From the NCBI GenBank assembly GCA_030248295.1, contig JASANH010000539.1:1-64000 (forward strand): DNA of 64,000 nt. Direction: 5' to 3'. Both the position numbers and the translations under genes were made by a program. How positions within the stretch are numbered: position 1 is the first letter of the stretch; every line of letters begins with the position of its first letter. The notes under the pieces are model-generated. The model was not told where the DNA came from, made no database searches, and saw only the letters and a program-made list of their open reading frames with translations. This document shows, piece by piece, positions 10,544-22,343 of the stretch. Origin of the DNA: Mesodorylaimus sp. YZB2_4. Lineage: Eukaryota; Nematoda; Enoplea; Dorylaimida; Dorylaimidae.

Positions 10544-12906
10544 ATGAGTGACAGCGAAGTAAGTAACCTCATTGGCAGGCCACCTAATTATTATTGCTCT
10601 TCTACTTTTATGCCGTTTATGAATTGGCTTCAAAATTGCCTGCTTGTTTCCGGATTTGTTAATTTCTAACTTTTCAAAGTTTTTAATTTTGAATTTAAAT
10701 TCTATTTGATTTTAATTTTAGCATAAGTCGCCGTCTCCGAATTCGGAACTAAAAGAGTTGGGACGGGACGAATATGACGAAGCAATGTCGGCAAAAAACT
10801 CTTCAACGAATGGAGCTCACGAAAATGAAAATAATAAGGAATTTCTGAAAAATTCGGCCAGTAAATCTAAATCCGCGACCAAATCCATGTCCAGGTAGGC
10901 TATGGTAATTTTGTAAAGGTTGCTTTATTGTGCGATGTGCAAGCATCGGCCGCAATACATGTGTCAGGATTTATGGTGCCAGAAAGCTTGATATTATTGT
11001 AGCGTACCCTTACATTTACATCCCGGGATATCTTTTATTTGGCTCTAAGCCTTGGACTTGTTGTAGCTCCTATAATTTGTACCCTTTCACCCAACAGAGG
11101 ACTACATTTTGGTCTCCCTCGGGGAACATAGCCAACATGTAAAACGTAAGCACATTTTGCAGGTCGCGATCTCGTTCGCGTTCGCATCATTCAAAAAAGA
11201 AACGCAAACATGGCAAACGTTCGCGGAGTCGCAGTCGCTCTCGATCGAAATCAGCTGCATCGCGATCACGCTCTCGTTCTGGTTCTCGGCATATTCGTCG
11301 TTCGCATAAACGTCGTTCGACAAGTCGAAGGTACGTGAGATGTCTTGGTTTATTTTCAGTCAACGTACCTTGTTTTCTGTAGCCAATCGCGTTCTCGTGA
11401 TGAATATCGTCGTCATTACTCGCCGTCGCCTGCTCATGGACGCAGGCGTTATGGAGCTCCGCCAGTAAGTTAACGTTCAAAGGGAGTGAGGCTGGGAAAT
11501 TTAAATTTTTGCCATGGAAGACATGAAGATATAGGAAAAACTGCCCTATAATGTCGCTCATGCTAAAAACTCCCCAACCTCGGAGCTAAAACGACCAACG
11601 TCACACCAATCGATGCAGAACTTTTTCGAATGTCTCTATCCGCGCTCATTGTAAAGTTTTGTTGAAAAGGCGGGAAATTTAAATCCGGTAAGTAACTTAT
11701 GGTCATAGTCGAATAGCTCCATAAAGTTCCGTAGGAGCATGGCGATATTTCATGTATGTTTAGGGTACACCCTAGAAAAAATGGCAAACCGTTCGAGGTT
11801 AATTATCTTTCCTCACGAGTGGCTGAGAGGTCAAAATAGACGATTTTTAGAACCGATAACTGGCTGACCAATTGTATGCTGCTGTAGCGTAATGGCCCCA
11901 CTCTCTTATTCCTTCTACGTAGAGTGAGCCTTTTAGGCCCGCCCAGTCTTGATATCACAGTCAAAACGCGTGTAGCATCAAATTCACGAACGCGGTGGAG
12001 CAGCTTCGGACAAAAATTACAGCGCAGTGACTCATTGAATCGATGCACATGTTAAAAAGTATTTGCCAACGTAGCATAATGCCAAAACGCTTGACGAATT
12101 AGCCAAAATCATGTCTGCGGGAGCTGAAACTTTTGTGCCGTACTTCCCTTACTCTTTTTTTTTCTAATTTAACACTGCACGCTTCGACTTCTTGTTGCTG
12201 GGCGGGACTGAAGTGGTCGTGTGGGATAGACTCGTCGAGGCATAAGAAGATGACGGTCCACTGGTGTTTGTATCCCAATCGCTCTAGATTGCTTCGCCGT
12301 GTCGTTGTTTGGGCGTGTTCGGCATGAGTTTATATTCGGACGAGAACACTTTGCGCAAATTCTTTTCCCCGTTCGGACCCATAGAATCGATTCAAATCGT
12401 TTATGACCGCCAGGTAAGCACGTGTTAGTGTCATCTTACAGAAGAATGAATGCATAGCCTGCGTGTGGTGTTAGTGCTAATAGTTGATCATATAAAAATA
12501 TGTTTCAGACACGTCGATCTCGAGGATTTGCTTTTGTATATTTCGAACACTTGGAAGACGCTGTGAAGGTATGCGCGCCCTATACCGTTGCTTTTAGGTT
12601 ATTTATAGCGGTTATTTCCAGGCTGCTGATGTTGATTTGGTCCAACTCATAGGATATTGATTATAGAGTTACACCCAACATTACTTGGTTTTTAGGCCAA
12701 AGAAACAGCCGTTGGTCAGGAAATAGATGGTCAACGAGTGCGAGTCGATTTCTCAGTGACTCGCGGTCCACATCCAAGGTAATGGTGCTCTAGACAATGC
12801 TCTCAAAAAACAGCCATTGTGTTTTAGCTATCGCCGCGATGACGACCGTCGAGGTCGTTCTCGTTCACACTCTCCGTCTCATAATAGGTCTCGTCGTCAC
12901 TATTGA
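10544..12906 (+). CDS. tra2: Transformer-2 type SR splicing factor
   Basis: RS-RRM-RS protein that binds exonic enhancers and recruits the spliceosome in the nucleus. Exons: 10544-10558, 10722-10894, 11163-11330, 11383-11464, 12288-12413, 12509-12568, 12696-12778, 12828-12906; they total 262 codons and keep frame. An acidic and serine-rich leader is followed by an RS/basic domain (about residues 63-145, dense RSRSRS). The RRM (about 150-240) has RNP2 CLGVFGMSLY and RNP1 RGFAFVYF, and it ends VDFSVTRGPHP, the Tra2 signature. A short RS tail ends in RRHY. The CLGVFG lead-in and the linker after the RRM separate Tra2 from other SR proteins; C. elegans rsp-8 is the likely equivalent. The 0.8 kb intron 4 between the RS domain and the RRM is the one long intron. 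Confidence 0.92.
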
Positions 12907-13329
12907 ATCCGTGCGCATTGGCCGCTTTTAATTTGACTTCGCGTTGATTTAAAACTGTTGATGTTCTTTCTCAGACAATGAAGAAGGCTAGGACTGGACT
13001 GACAAGCTGGACATGATAACATTAAACGGGAATTCTAAATGATCTGCTGTTTATAGTATTTTGAGGAAATTATAACTGCGAAAAATTTTTGATTCCTTCG
13101 GATTGCGGATAAGGTGACGATTTCAGTAAAATTTTGATTCAGGTTACAATGGTGTTTGAGTTAATTTTGTGAAGGCAAGGCCGTCTTGTCGTGTCTTTGT
13201 GCCTTCTCGATGGATCGCAGCCACACGACGCTTTCATGAGGAAGTAGATTCTGATCTGGGCCTAATACCAGCTTCCTTTGACCTAGGTGTTAGACTGCGC
13301 CTGGTGGGCTAAGGCGTGTGAGAGAACGT

Positions 13330-13486
13330 GTCATGTCAGATTTTATTCAAGCGCTATACAGTGCACTCGAGGGCTAGGGAACGCATAATTGACAATCATT
13401 TTGTACCGAGGCGGGAGTCGAACCCTCCCCTGTAAGTGCGCACCCAGCGTGAGAGGCAGACGCCTTAACCCACTAGGCTACGACTA
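13330..13486 (-). repeat. tRNA-derived SINE (family with GCGTCTGCCTCTCACGC head)
   Basis: Read on the minus strand there is a tRNA-like head (TGGGTTAAGGCGTCTGCC, then GGTTCGACTCCCGCC as B box), a body with ATTGTCAATTATGCG, and a TGACATGACA-type tail. The same element recurs at 28721-28892 and, 5'-truncated, at 47831-47970. Confidence 0.8.
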
Positions 13487-13879
13487 GTGTTTGGCCGAGG
13501 ATGACTTTTTTCGAGGTCGAGGCTCGAGGCTTTAGCTAACAGTCCCCAACTTAAATTTGTAATGCGTCCTGCAAGTTTGTGTGAATTTCCATTCTTTTCT
13601 GACTGTATCTTCAAGAGACAACACACCCACTGGCATAAAAGGCAAGGGATATGGACGAAGCAGTCCTACACAGTGATTTAATTAAGCTAGCAGCAAAATT
13701 GCGCAAATTTTTGCGTGCGAGGCACAGGCACACTTGTGCGTCCAGTCTTCAACTGGGAAACAGCTTATTGATTGCATCTTGCGTGTGAACCTCGAACCTC
13801 GGCCGTTTTTCCTCGAGGTCGAGGGTGGCCAACCTCGGCCGAGGTCGAGGTCGAGATCGAGGCCTCGGCCGAACACTAG
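13484..13879. mobile_element. MITE with GAGGTC-rich inverted ends
   Basis: Left end CTAGTGTTTGGCCGAGG (13484-13500) and right end CCTCGGCCGAACACTAG (13863-13879) are inverted copies with one mismatch. Subterminal blocks are reiterations of TCGAGG/CCTCGG that can fold on themselves. The element is 396 bases, has no ORF, and abuts the SINE at its left. Confidence 0.65.
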
Positions 13880-14121
13880 CGACGACCCCGACCGGGGTCG
13901 GGGGACGTCTCCCCGGAGTATCGGTCCCCCCAAGATGGGGGACGTCATGCTTCAGCCTCGTGTATAGTCACAAGACCTATCTTGCTTCAGTCGAATCTTT
14001 CGTTCCCCACCTTCAGGCCACATTCTTTCCTGGCCACGGCTGAAACATCAACTTGAGAGTTTGACGTATCCCAGCCAGGGGGGTATCGCTCACTCTCTCC
14101 GACTCGTAACGCATGGCCTAC

Positions 14122-14942
14122 CAGGCATGATTCCATGTCAAAAGATCGCAGTAAAAAGATCCCACGACAAAAGATCGCAACAGAAAGATCGCAAGGGCAA
14201 AAAAGTCGCATGGTAGGAAAGGTCGGAAGCAATAAAACCAATGCCGATTATGACAGCGCATTTATTCCTTTTGTTTGTGCAATGAGCTGTTGAGTCAGGT
14301 TGTTATCATTTTAGCTGCTTATGTCTCATAGTTGGTTTGCGATTCTCTGCAAGACGCCTTTGGAATTTGCAAAAAGTCAGAAAGGTAATGATCGTGAACA
14401 GCATCAAAGATCGAGCATCAGGAGCTGAGGAATCGACTCATCAGATTGTTGGCGCTGTGACGGCTGAGTTGTCAGCTGCTGTTCAAGGTCAGCTTCCATG
14501 TATGAAACGTACAGTTCAGAGAAAACGACGGGGAGTTCTCTGAGCGATGTGCTTCCAAATCCTCGATTGCTGGAAGACTTGATCATTCCTCCGGAATTTT
14601 AACGAAGCGAAGGTAGCCAACAGTTTTTATTGCGTGACAGCGGCGAAGGTCCAAATCGGATTTTGATTTTTCTACGGACAGGAATTTACAACTTCTATCG
14701 CACAGCCCTGGCTGGTGTGCAGATAACAGAGATATCATGGATTATTTGCGAGGTGTCGCTCATTATTACAACTTTTAAAATATGCTTTTTAAATGAAACA
14801 CTTTACGTTACGCGTTCATGACAATACAGCGTATGTAAAATGGAAAAAGATTTTATTGTCGTGACAAAACATTTGTGATCTTTTGCCTTGCGATCTTTTT
14901 GTTGCGACCTTTTTCCCGCGATCTTTTTACGTGCCACGCCAG
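14122..14942. mobile_element. MITE with AAAGATCGC subterminal repeats
   Basis: Left end CAGGCATGATTCCATG is followed by repeated AAAAGATCGCA units (14150-14200). The right end is the inverted arrangement (TGCGATCTTTTT units, 14870-14930, then GTGCCACGCCAG). About 820 bases without a transposase. Its right end lies only about 25 bases upstream of the TATA-like element of SLC17 copy A. Confidence 0.65.
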
Positions 14943-14965
14943 GGATAAGGGTTAGCTGACGCATT

Positions 14966-14973
14966 CATAAAAG
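14966..14973 (+). promoter_or_regulatory. Core promoter (TATA-like) of SLC17 copy A
   Basis: CATAAAAGCAGAATG occurs here and, identically, at 25567 in front of SLC17 copy B; about 20-45 bases on, both copies carry GACTGTTGG and GTTCAGACA words. Conservation between paralogues whose flanks have otherwise diverged supports a promoter. The 650-base distance to the copy A ATG implies a 5' UTR intron. Confidence 0.6.
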
Positions 14974-15625
14974 CAGAATGACTGTTGGCTAGTTCAGACA
15001 GTATTTTGAGGACTGACAGACTTCCAGAGGTCGATGGACAGCAGTAGTGACACAAAACGACAGCGTGAACGCTTCACATTGCCACAAGCTGCCTCGTTGT
15101 AACAAGTTGTGCATTCCCTGAAAAGACAGTGCTTTCGGCCCCAAGCGCTGTTCATCGACTTTTCATGCCTTTGCTACGTGCTTGCTAAAAACCGTGCAAT
15201 ATTCGCAAATTGACCCTCATTGAGCAGAAAACGCGCATTGACCACTATTTGTTCTTGACGACGAAGACTTACGATTCGGCGGCAAAGTCTTTTTCAGCCA
15301 AGGTAACTTCCGTTTGATTTTGTTTCAATTTTTTGGACGCTTACAGTACACGTTTTGACGAAATGATCAAATTCTTAAGCTTTTGTCTGAATTGACCGCC
15401 GTTCTACTTTGCGCGCTCCTAATTAGCTCTTTAAACTTTGTTGCGTTTGATTAGGCTCTTGCATTCCTGTTTGAGCCAGGCTGCTTCAGGCTGCTCATAT
15501 TCGTAGTTCGGACTAAAATTTTAAAGATTGAGCGAGCACACCAGGCAAAGAGAATGTCATATGCAAAGTAGGTATGCTAATATGTGTGCGCAGGCATGCA
15601 ACACTCAACAAAAGATATCGTGAAA

Positions 15626-18600
15626 ATGAAAATTCAAAATCAACTGTCGATTGAAGGCAAGGCCGCTCCTGATTCGAAAAATGCGATAGACTCGGTCGAT
15701 ACGGAACCAGCTGCTAATTTTTGTAAGTGACCACTGAAATGTGATTGCGGAAAAACGTCACAGCAGGAAGTTTATTGCTTGTAATTAGTAATTTAGTGAG
15801 TTACCTTCAGCTGGTTGGAAAAACTTAGTCAAGTGGGCGTGGCTGCTGAGGCAGATGCGGAGTCGAGAATGGGCGCTCTGCTCTTTCTTAGTTTCAAGAC
15901 ACTGGCTTGATCAGAGAGCAACCGCGTACAACATTTTTGTGTCTTTGTAGCATTTTGGAACCTCAGGTCCGCTCGATTCCGGCTAAGCGTGGTTTTGATG
16001 GTGGCAGTGATGGCCAACACTTTAGTCCGAAATACGCTGAGCATGGCCATGGTGTGCATGGTGAACAGCACAGCCCTGGGTCATCATGGTCACTCACAAG
16101 CAGAGTCAAATGATTCCAATACGACCACGAGTGGCACCGGGGCATGCAGGCTGGACGAGGATTCATCCAGTGCATACGACGTAAACATAGAACAGTCCAA
16201 CTGGCAACTCGCTCATAACACGCGTGAGCATTGTTTCAGGGCCCACTAGTTTGGGATAGCCAAGATCAAGGTTTCCTCTTCTCAGCCATGTATTGGGGCG
16301 GCGTGCTGTCTGGTATTCCAGCTGGATTTTTAGCTGACCGATACAATCCTAGAATCATCGTTGCTGTTTGCCTGATACAAAACTTGGTCGGATGCTTACT
16401 CACCCCAATCACAGCAATGCATGGCGGCCTGATTCCTGTATTCGTGCTACGGTTGCTGATGGGCTTAGCAGGACAGGTAATATGAAACTTTTAGAGTGGC
16501 CCGCCATTGCGCACAGCGACTTGAAGTGGCTTAGGATGGTTGGTTCTCTCGAAGGCAAACCTCAAGCAGCAACTTGAGGCAGTGCCTGTGTAAGTGATCG
16601 CACCTGCAGCAAAAACTTGCTCAAGTAGCTTGATCAAGTTGCTGCTGCAGGGGTGATCACACACAGGCAATACACAGATACTCAGCGACGTCAGCACAAA
16701 ACCCACAGTCTATGATGTACTGCGTAGAATATCCAAGGCAGGCGCTGTTCAGACGCTCTCTAAAATGCATTCAGTCAATGTGCGGACACCACAAAAAACT
16801 AGCCTAAACAGGAATCGAACACGTACCCCTCAGATTACCAGTCCAGTGCACTTGTGATACACCGGCTGTAGTTACCTACGGGACTCGCTGTCAGTAGACT
16901 TCACCAGACGCAAATACGCGTATCCCATCTATCGAACATACTGTAGTATGGCTGGTGATCTTGAGTAGATAAAAAGCAGTGTACGTCTTATATCCAACTC
17001 CTATGGCATAGCATCATCTCAAACACTTGTCTAAGAATACAAATAGGTTAGAATAATACAAGATCCATCAAAAAATGCACAGAGCACAAAAAGGTGAGAC
17101 TTGTCCTGTAAGAAATATGCGAGCACACATATGGTACTAAATTTGGGGCGAAATAGATTGGGAAACCTGATTTGGAGCGCTGACACAAACTGATCCACAT
17201 GTCATGTGTTTCATTTGGTTTTACACTGGTACATAATTCCAATCATTTCTTGCATGTGTTTTACACGCTAGAAACTTGACTATCTAAAGATTACGCCCTT
17301 CCCCCGAAATCAAAGTGCAATGTACCTTGAACATCTAGCGGCCGGTTCCTTATATTTATCCCCTACTCGATTTGTCTATTTGCTCAGCGCTCTTGCTTAT
17401 TGTTGGATTCATGCACAAAAGCAGGTGTCGCTTGATGTTGTGTCAGGCAGGCCAGCCTTGTGGACCAACCATCCTAAGCCTTGGCTAACAACTGTGGGGA
17501 TTGGCTGGTCAGAAACTTTTTTCAAGGAGGAAGTTTTTTTAATGAAATACTAAGACTGTTTTTTACTAACAAACCGGCCGTACGTACAAGCCAGTTATGG
17601 GCATGTCGGCACTTTAAAGGCCCCACATGCCCATACCTGGCTTGTACGTATGTGTGCGGGTTTCGAGAGTCTGATTGGCTGCTCTAAGCTGGCTCGCAGA
17701 TAAACGAGTGAAAAAAGCTGATTTTCGGTAGCTGTGCACTCACGAAATTCAACTCTTTTTAGGCGACAATATTTCCGTCAATTGCTGCCATTACAGCGCA
17801 TTGGATCCCGCCAACGGAGAGGTCATCTGTAATCGCCATTTATACCGCCGGTAAGACGACTGTTGTGCGAACCTTACAGCCATACCTACGTTCTGTGTTG
17901 TGATATGGTGAGCATGGGTGAACAGACACTCCCTCCGGTTTAGGCAGTCAGGTGGCGAGCATAATTGGAGCTCCACTAAACGCTTTTTTGTGCAAGCAGA
18001 AGCAATTCCTCGATGGATGGCCATCTATATTTTATGTAACAGGTAAGTCGAACGAGCTAGGATTTACTACACAAAGCATTGAAAATGCAAAATATTGACA
18101 TTAATATCACACTTTTATCGCCCACAGCCGTGAGTCTCAAATCCGAGTGCTGCAAGAACGAGTATACGCTAATAACAACACAGCTGCACAGCAGACAATC
18201 ATATCTTATAGTCACCCCTCTAGTTTATAATCTTCATCCCATTCAGGTTTTGTCACCGTCCCAACCGTCATTCTGTGGTTCCTTGCAATCACCAACAGTC
18301 CCGACGAGACCAAGTTCATATCAGAAAGAGAAAAGAGGTTTATTCAACTTGCTCTGCAAAAGCAGAACCTGACCAAAAAGAAGGTGAGTACTTCTGCAAC
18401 CACTCCCTCCCCCACCTTAGCGCAACGTATGCTTTCCAGGTTGGATTCAGAGAAGTGCCGTGGAAGAAGATGCTGACTTCGATGGCAGTTATTGTGGGAG
18501 TGGTCAGCAATTTCACGCTCAGTGGCATGAACGCAACCTTGACCTCGTACATCCCCACTTACTTCAAACAGTCATTAAAATTTGATCTCTCAAGCGTAAG

Positions 18601-20602
18601 TTGGCCCGAGGCAGTCAGGACCATATTCTACATTCGTCCTCATTTCAGAACGGTGCTCTAAGCGCGCTCCCATTTATATCGCAATGGATTGGGAAAATTG
18701 TATTCGCCGCGATATCAGATCAGCTCAAAGCTCGAACCCAGCTCAGTCACACTTGGATTTGCAGAATTTTCAATTCAATTGGTAAGATAAACCCAAGACT
18801 AAGAAGACAAGTTTCACAAAGCTATGACCATTTCCAGGTTCGTTCGGCGTAGCAGCGTTCCTGATCGCGTGCGCCTACATGGATTGCTCGCACGCTGCAC
18901 TGGCCGTAGCCTTCGTGACCATCGCCAATGGCCTGTTTTCGTGTCAAGTGCCCGGATTTCTGACCAGTCTCGTGTGCATCGCGCCAATGTACACTGGAAT
19001 GGTGAACGCCCTGTCCAGGTTTATGGGCCAGGTTGGCGCTGTTGTGGCCCCGTACGTGGTCGGCGCTATCACAGTCAATGTAAGCATCATTGTGTTCTAC
19101 CAGCGACCTTTTTTTGTAATATGTGCATTTTGTAGGGGACGTCTGGTGAATGGCGCATTGTCTTCATAATAATTGCGATCTCAATGGCGTTTACAGGAAT
19201 CCTATTCTTAATATTCGGTTCTGGTACGAGCTTTAGTTTTTACCTGAGTTCTTATTAGATATGTTTGATATATGCCTAAGCAAGTTGCACACACTGCATG
19301 TGTCTCAACTCAAGATGGTGATAAATCAAGTAAAGAAATGATACTCAATATATACCGCATACTGCATGCATGCATGCATGGCATAAACAAATTTATATAT
19401 ATATATACATGTATATCTATATCTTAGCGCATGCGATACACACACACACTGCAGTTGGAAGCTAATTAAATAATCTCTGAGAGTCAGTGCAGAGAATTGA
19501 ATGCGCATTCGGACTGGGTTGACAGCAGCTGATCAAGAAGACTTTGCTTTGCCATCGGCCGGCGCATGTGGGTGGCCAACAATAAAAAACCTGCTAACCA
19601 CGGCAACTGGCCTTTATATGTTACTGGTTTCAGCTTTCGGCTGCTAGAATATGCTAATAGAAGGATAAAACATTTCCTTGAGGCGACATCAGTGCAAAAG
19701 AACTGGACGTATTCCATTGTCATCATCAGCAAGAATAGCATTAAAATCAAGAACATAAACAAAAACAGGAACTAAAAAGGAGCTGTGAAAAACAAAAACT
19801 CCAAGGCCCAGTTTTTTGCACTGATCTCGCTTCGAGTAAGTGTTTTGCAGGTTGAATATTTTGGAACCAAAGCTTTTCAAACTAATTCTTTGTGAATTTA
19901 GGGCCTTTTGGTTGAGGGAAATGCTGCTTTTCATGGCAGATGCCCTCGCGACTCAACCCCCTGCTTTAGGATCGACTAATAAATCCACTAATATCAACGA
20001 ATAGGGGTTTTGTCAGTCTTTCTTGCCGCTTGGGCACTGCGCGATGCCCACTAGAGGCATGTACTGCTTTCCTGAAACCGACCCTTTCTTATCTTATTCA
20101 TTAAATTTATGCCGAAACGAGCTTTCCTTTTTAGAGATCGGAGAATAACGTTAACCAGGTAATTCTGCTGGAGAATGAGTTTCAGCAGGCCACTGCAAAT
20201 ACTGTAGTCCGCTTATGTTCAAACACAGTGCATGGAAGAATACTGTATTTTACACAGTGGGTGCAGACATATCTACTGTATATGGGTCATGTGTCATTAT
20301 TTATTATTTTAATTTGTACGCGAAAAAGACACAATGCTTTTATAGATCGACGAAATAGATCTTGCTTTGTTATCTAACGAATCATTACAATGAAATATTC
20401 GAACCCTTTGTTTTTAGCTGAAATTCAGGAATGGGCAAAACCAATTCCAGCGATTTCAAACAGTCCTGCCAAAACAGTTACACCAGCTCCCCCTACGAAC
20501 CTGAGCGGACAAGACCTAGCAGGGCATGCGTCAAAACTCAACATTCTTTCTGATGCGGTTTCTTCTGTCAAGTCTGATGCGGTGCCATCGAAAAACAAAT
20601 GA
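15626..20602 (+). CDS. SLC17-family organic anion transporter, copy A
   Basis: Major-facilitator transporter of the SLC17 family (sialin / vesicular glutamate / Na-phosphate type). Eleven exons: 15626-15722, 15951-16180, 16240-16476, 17763-17850, 17944-18042, 18247-18383, 18440-18595, 18649-18781, 18838-19079, 19136-19223, 20418-20602, giving 563 residues in frame. TM1 carries NTLSMAMVCMVN, as in the family. A long extracellular loop rich in D, S, T and H precedes QGFLFSAMYWGGVLSGIPAG. The motif A loop reads GFLADRYNP. The family segment GEWRIVF leads to the last helix, and EIQEWA begins the cytosolic tail. Substrate cannot be read from sequence. Intron 3 (1.3 kb) and intron 10 (1.2 kb) hold repeats. 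It is paired with copy B on the same strand, with the lyase-hydratase gene between them on the other strand. Confidence 0.92.
16527..17481. repeat. Inverted-repeat pair in SLC17-A intron 3
   Basis: GGCTTAGGATGGTTGGT near 16527 and its inverse ACCAACCATCCTAAGCC near 17464 bracket 0.95 kb inside intron 3. The core matches the 38-base terminal repeat of the element at 50868-51508, so this is probably a related, more decayed MITE. The copy B intron lacks it. Confidence 0.5.
16583..16669. repeat. Imperfect palindrome in SLC17-A intron 3
   Basis: TGCCTGTGTAAGTGATCGC at the left and an inverse GTGATCACACACAGGCA at the right enclose CTGCAGCA/TGCTGCAG blocks. The 87-base fold-back sits within the larger inverted-repeat pair. 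Confidence 0.6.
17579..17652. other. Near-perfect 25-bp-stem hairpin in SLC17-A intron 3
   Basis: Arms 17582-17606 and 17625-17649 pair at 24 of 25 positions (ACGTACAAGCCAG...GGGCATGT), with three more outer pairs including a G.T, and enclose an 18-base loop. The size matches a pre-miRNA, but a palindromic MITE remnant is equally possible. There is no evidence of expression. Confidence 0.55.
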
Positions 20603-20642
20603 ATGGGCGAATGCCATTTCTCTTTTTCTGATATACCTCTAG

Positions 20643-20648
20643 AATAAA
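20643..20648 (+). terminator. Polyadenylation signal, SLC17 copy A
   Basis: AATAAA about 40 bases after the stop codon. Confidence 0.6.
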
Positions 20649-20891
20649 GCCATAAAGCATTCTCTTGCTCTACGTTTTCTTGCCATCGGAAGGCTGAAAC
20701 CTTTTGCCCCCAAAGAATGGTTGATGCAATCAGCTCTTTGGTCCAGTCGCAATCATCTTTAAAAAAATGGCCGTCATCAGGGCCTACAGCACATGCAGTG
20801 GAAGGACATATACTTGCATAAAATGTGGTCAAAATGTTTCTTTCAACTGAAACATCTGGTAGGAAGTTTTGTTGATTTGCGATGGCAGCTT

Positions 20892-21622
20892 TGTTGTGAC
20901 CATTGTAGCTTGGGGGGCGCCTGGAATTCTTGGGGGTGTGGCTCGGTAAGGAGGAGCCAGGGCGGTATAAGAGCAGGCCGCCGGGACAGATCTGGGCTCT
21001 CCCTTGCTTGTTTTCACTCGATTCGGTTCCATCTGTTTCGTTCTGAATTTTTGGGGAGCCACCCTTTCGTGTTGTCCTCCCCATTGGCGAAACCGTGGGG
21101 CAGGCCAGGCGCCAGCCAGCAACTTCGATTAGCACAATCTCAAAGGGCCTCTGCGGTCGTCGTTTTCCTTCGGTTCATACTGGAAAAGTTCAGGAGTTGA
21201 CTTCAGGGCAGGTACTTGGTTCGTCCACGGATTTGTCTGTGGGTAAGATCTAGGACTGTTGAGACATCGTCGTGCATTGCTGTGCTCGTAAAGGATCCTC
21301 TGGTGTTGACAGAAGTCTTTACTGCGCCACCGACTGTGGAACTGTTCGTCATCGTAGGCATCTCAGGACCGGGTGCATTCGACCCGCAGCCAGGCTAGTG
21401 TATCATTGCACAGAGCAGTTGCAGGCACCCTTGGGAGGCGCGGCAAACACGCCTGAGGGGTTTGTTGAGGAGTCGGGGTCTTAGTGATCGATACTCTGCA
21501 GGAATAAGCCTTTCTACCAGGCTGGGGCTATGGAAGACCTTGGACCGCTCGCTTGTAAGATCAGCCCGAACCCGCCGGCACGAGAGCGAAGAAGATCTGT
21601 CACTCTTGCGCGAACAACAACA
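20892..21622 (+). repeat. LTR-like dispersed repeat (copy 1)
   Basis: About 730 bases closely similar along their whole length to the solo LTR at 60935-61598. It holds a TATAA box (in GGCGGTATAAGAG), which the other copy has lost in a deletion of roughly 40 bases. It starts TGTTGTGAC and ends in an ACAACA run. No clear target duplication is seen and no internal retroelement genes follow. Confidence 0.65.
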
Positions 21623-22217
21623 TTACATTAAATGAATTTCATTCATAACAGCCTTTAGATCAGGAAGGCACAGCGCAGTGCGGTACAGGCACAGCATAGG
21701 TACGATGCAGCCACACCAGCTGCCTCAGATCCCAGGTACAGAAAAGGCCAGAAAGTCTGTATCGTCAATGGCCTGAAACTGACTAGAGCTTCCTTGCACT
21801 TGATAATACGGCCGGAGACAGACAGAAATATATGCACTCAAAACAGCCACTTTTAGACTTTCTGCATTAAGAGAGTTCTGCTTAAAAAAAACAGTTTTCT
21901 GAAATACCCATTCAGCCCATAGTTTACGCATTTAAGTTCCGCTAATGGAAAATCACGAAATAATGAAATTCCTCCAAGAGCGCTCTTTTCGACATTGTAA
22001 ATTAAGTTTCGCTCGTGAGAGATTTTCCGCTAATTTTGCGCTTTTTCATGCAAAAGTCAGCACGTATGTGTTCTGCGCATGGTTCGATTCCACGTGCAGG
22101 TCCTAACTCGTAATTAGAAAACAAATTACTTTTATGAACAGAATGAACACACAGCCAACTGGCTAGAACAATGACAGGAACTAAAGCACGAACAAACCAT
22201 GGCGAAGAAAGTCATAA

Positions 22218-22223
22218 TTTATT
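22218..22223 (-). terminator. Polyadenylation signal of the lyase-hydratase gene
   Basis: AATAAA on the minus strand about 120 bases after the stop codon. Confidence 0.5.
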
Positions 22224-22343
22224 GGGCTGGTCGATACCGCACGATAGTCCTCGTCCCCAAGCACACGACTTTGTGGCTCAATTCTGGCAACTTTTCTAAG
22301 CATATCTAAAAAAAATTGGTTCATCTTTTTTATACAAAAGCAT

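Noticed and set aside
16795..16885. tRNA-like sequence on the minus strand with a GGT-type anticodon loop
   Set aside because: The T stem and acceptor stem do not pair; it is a pseudo-tRNA or SINE relic, not a functional tRNA gene.
20425..21135. 236-codon ORF on the minus strand
   Set aside because: It runs antisense through the last SLC17-A exon and into the LTR-like repeat; no domain is present.
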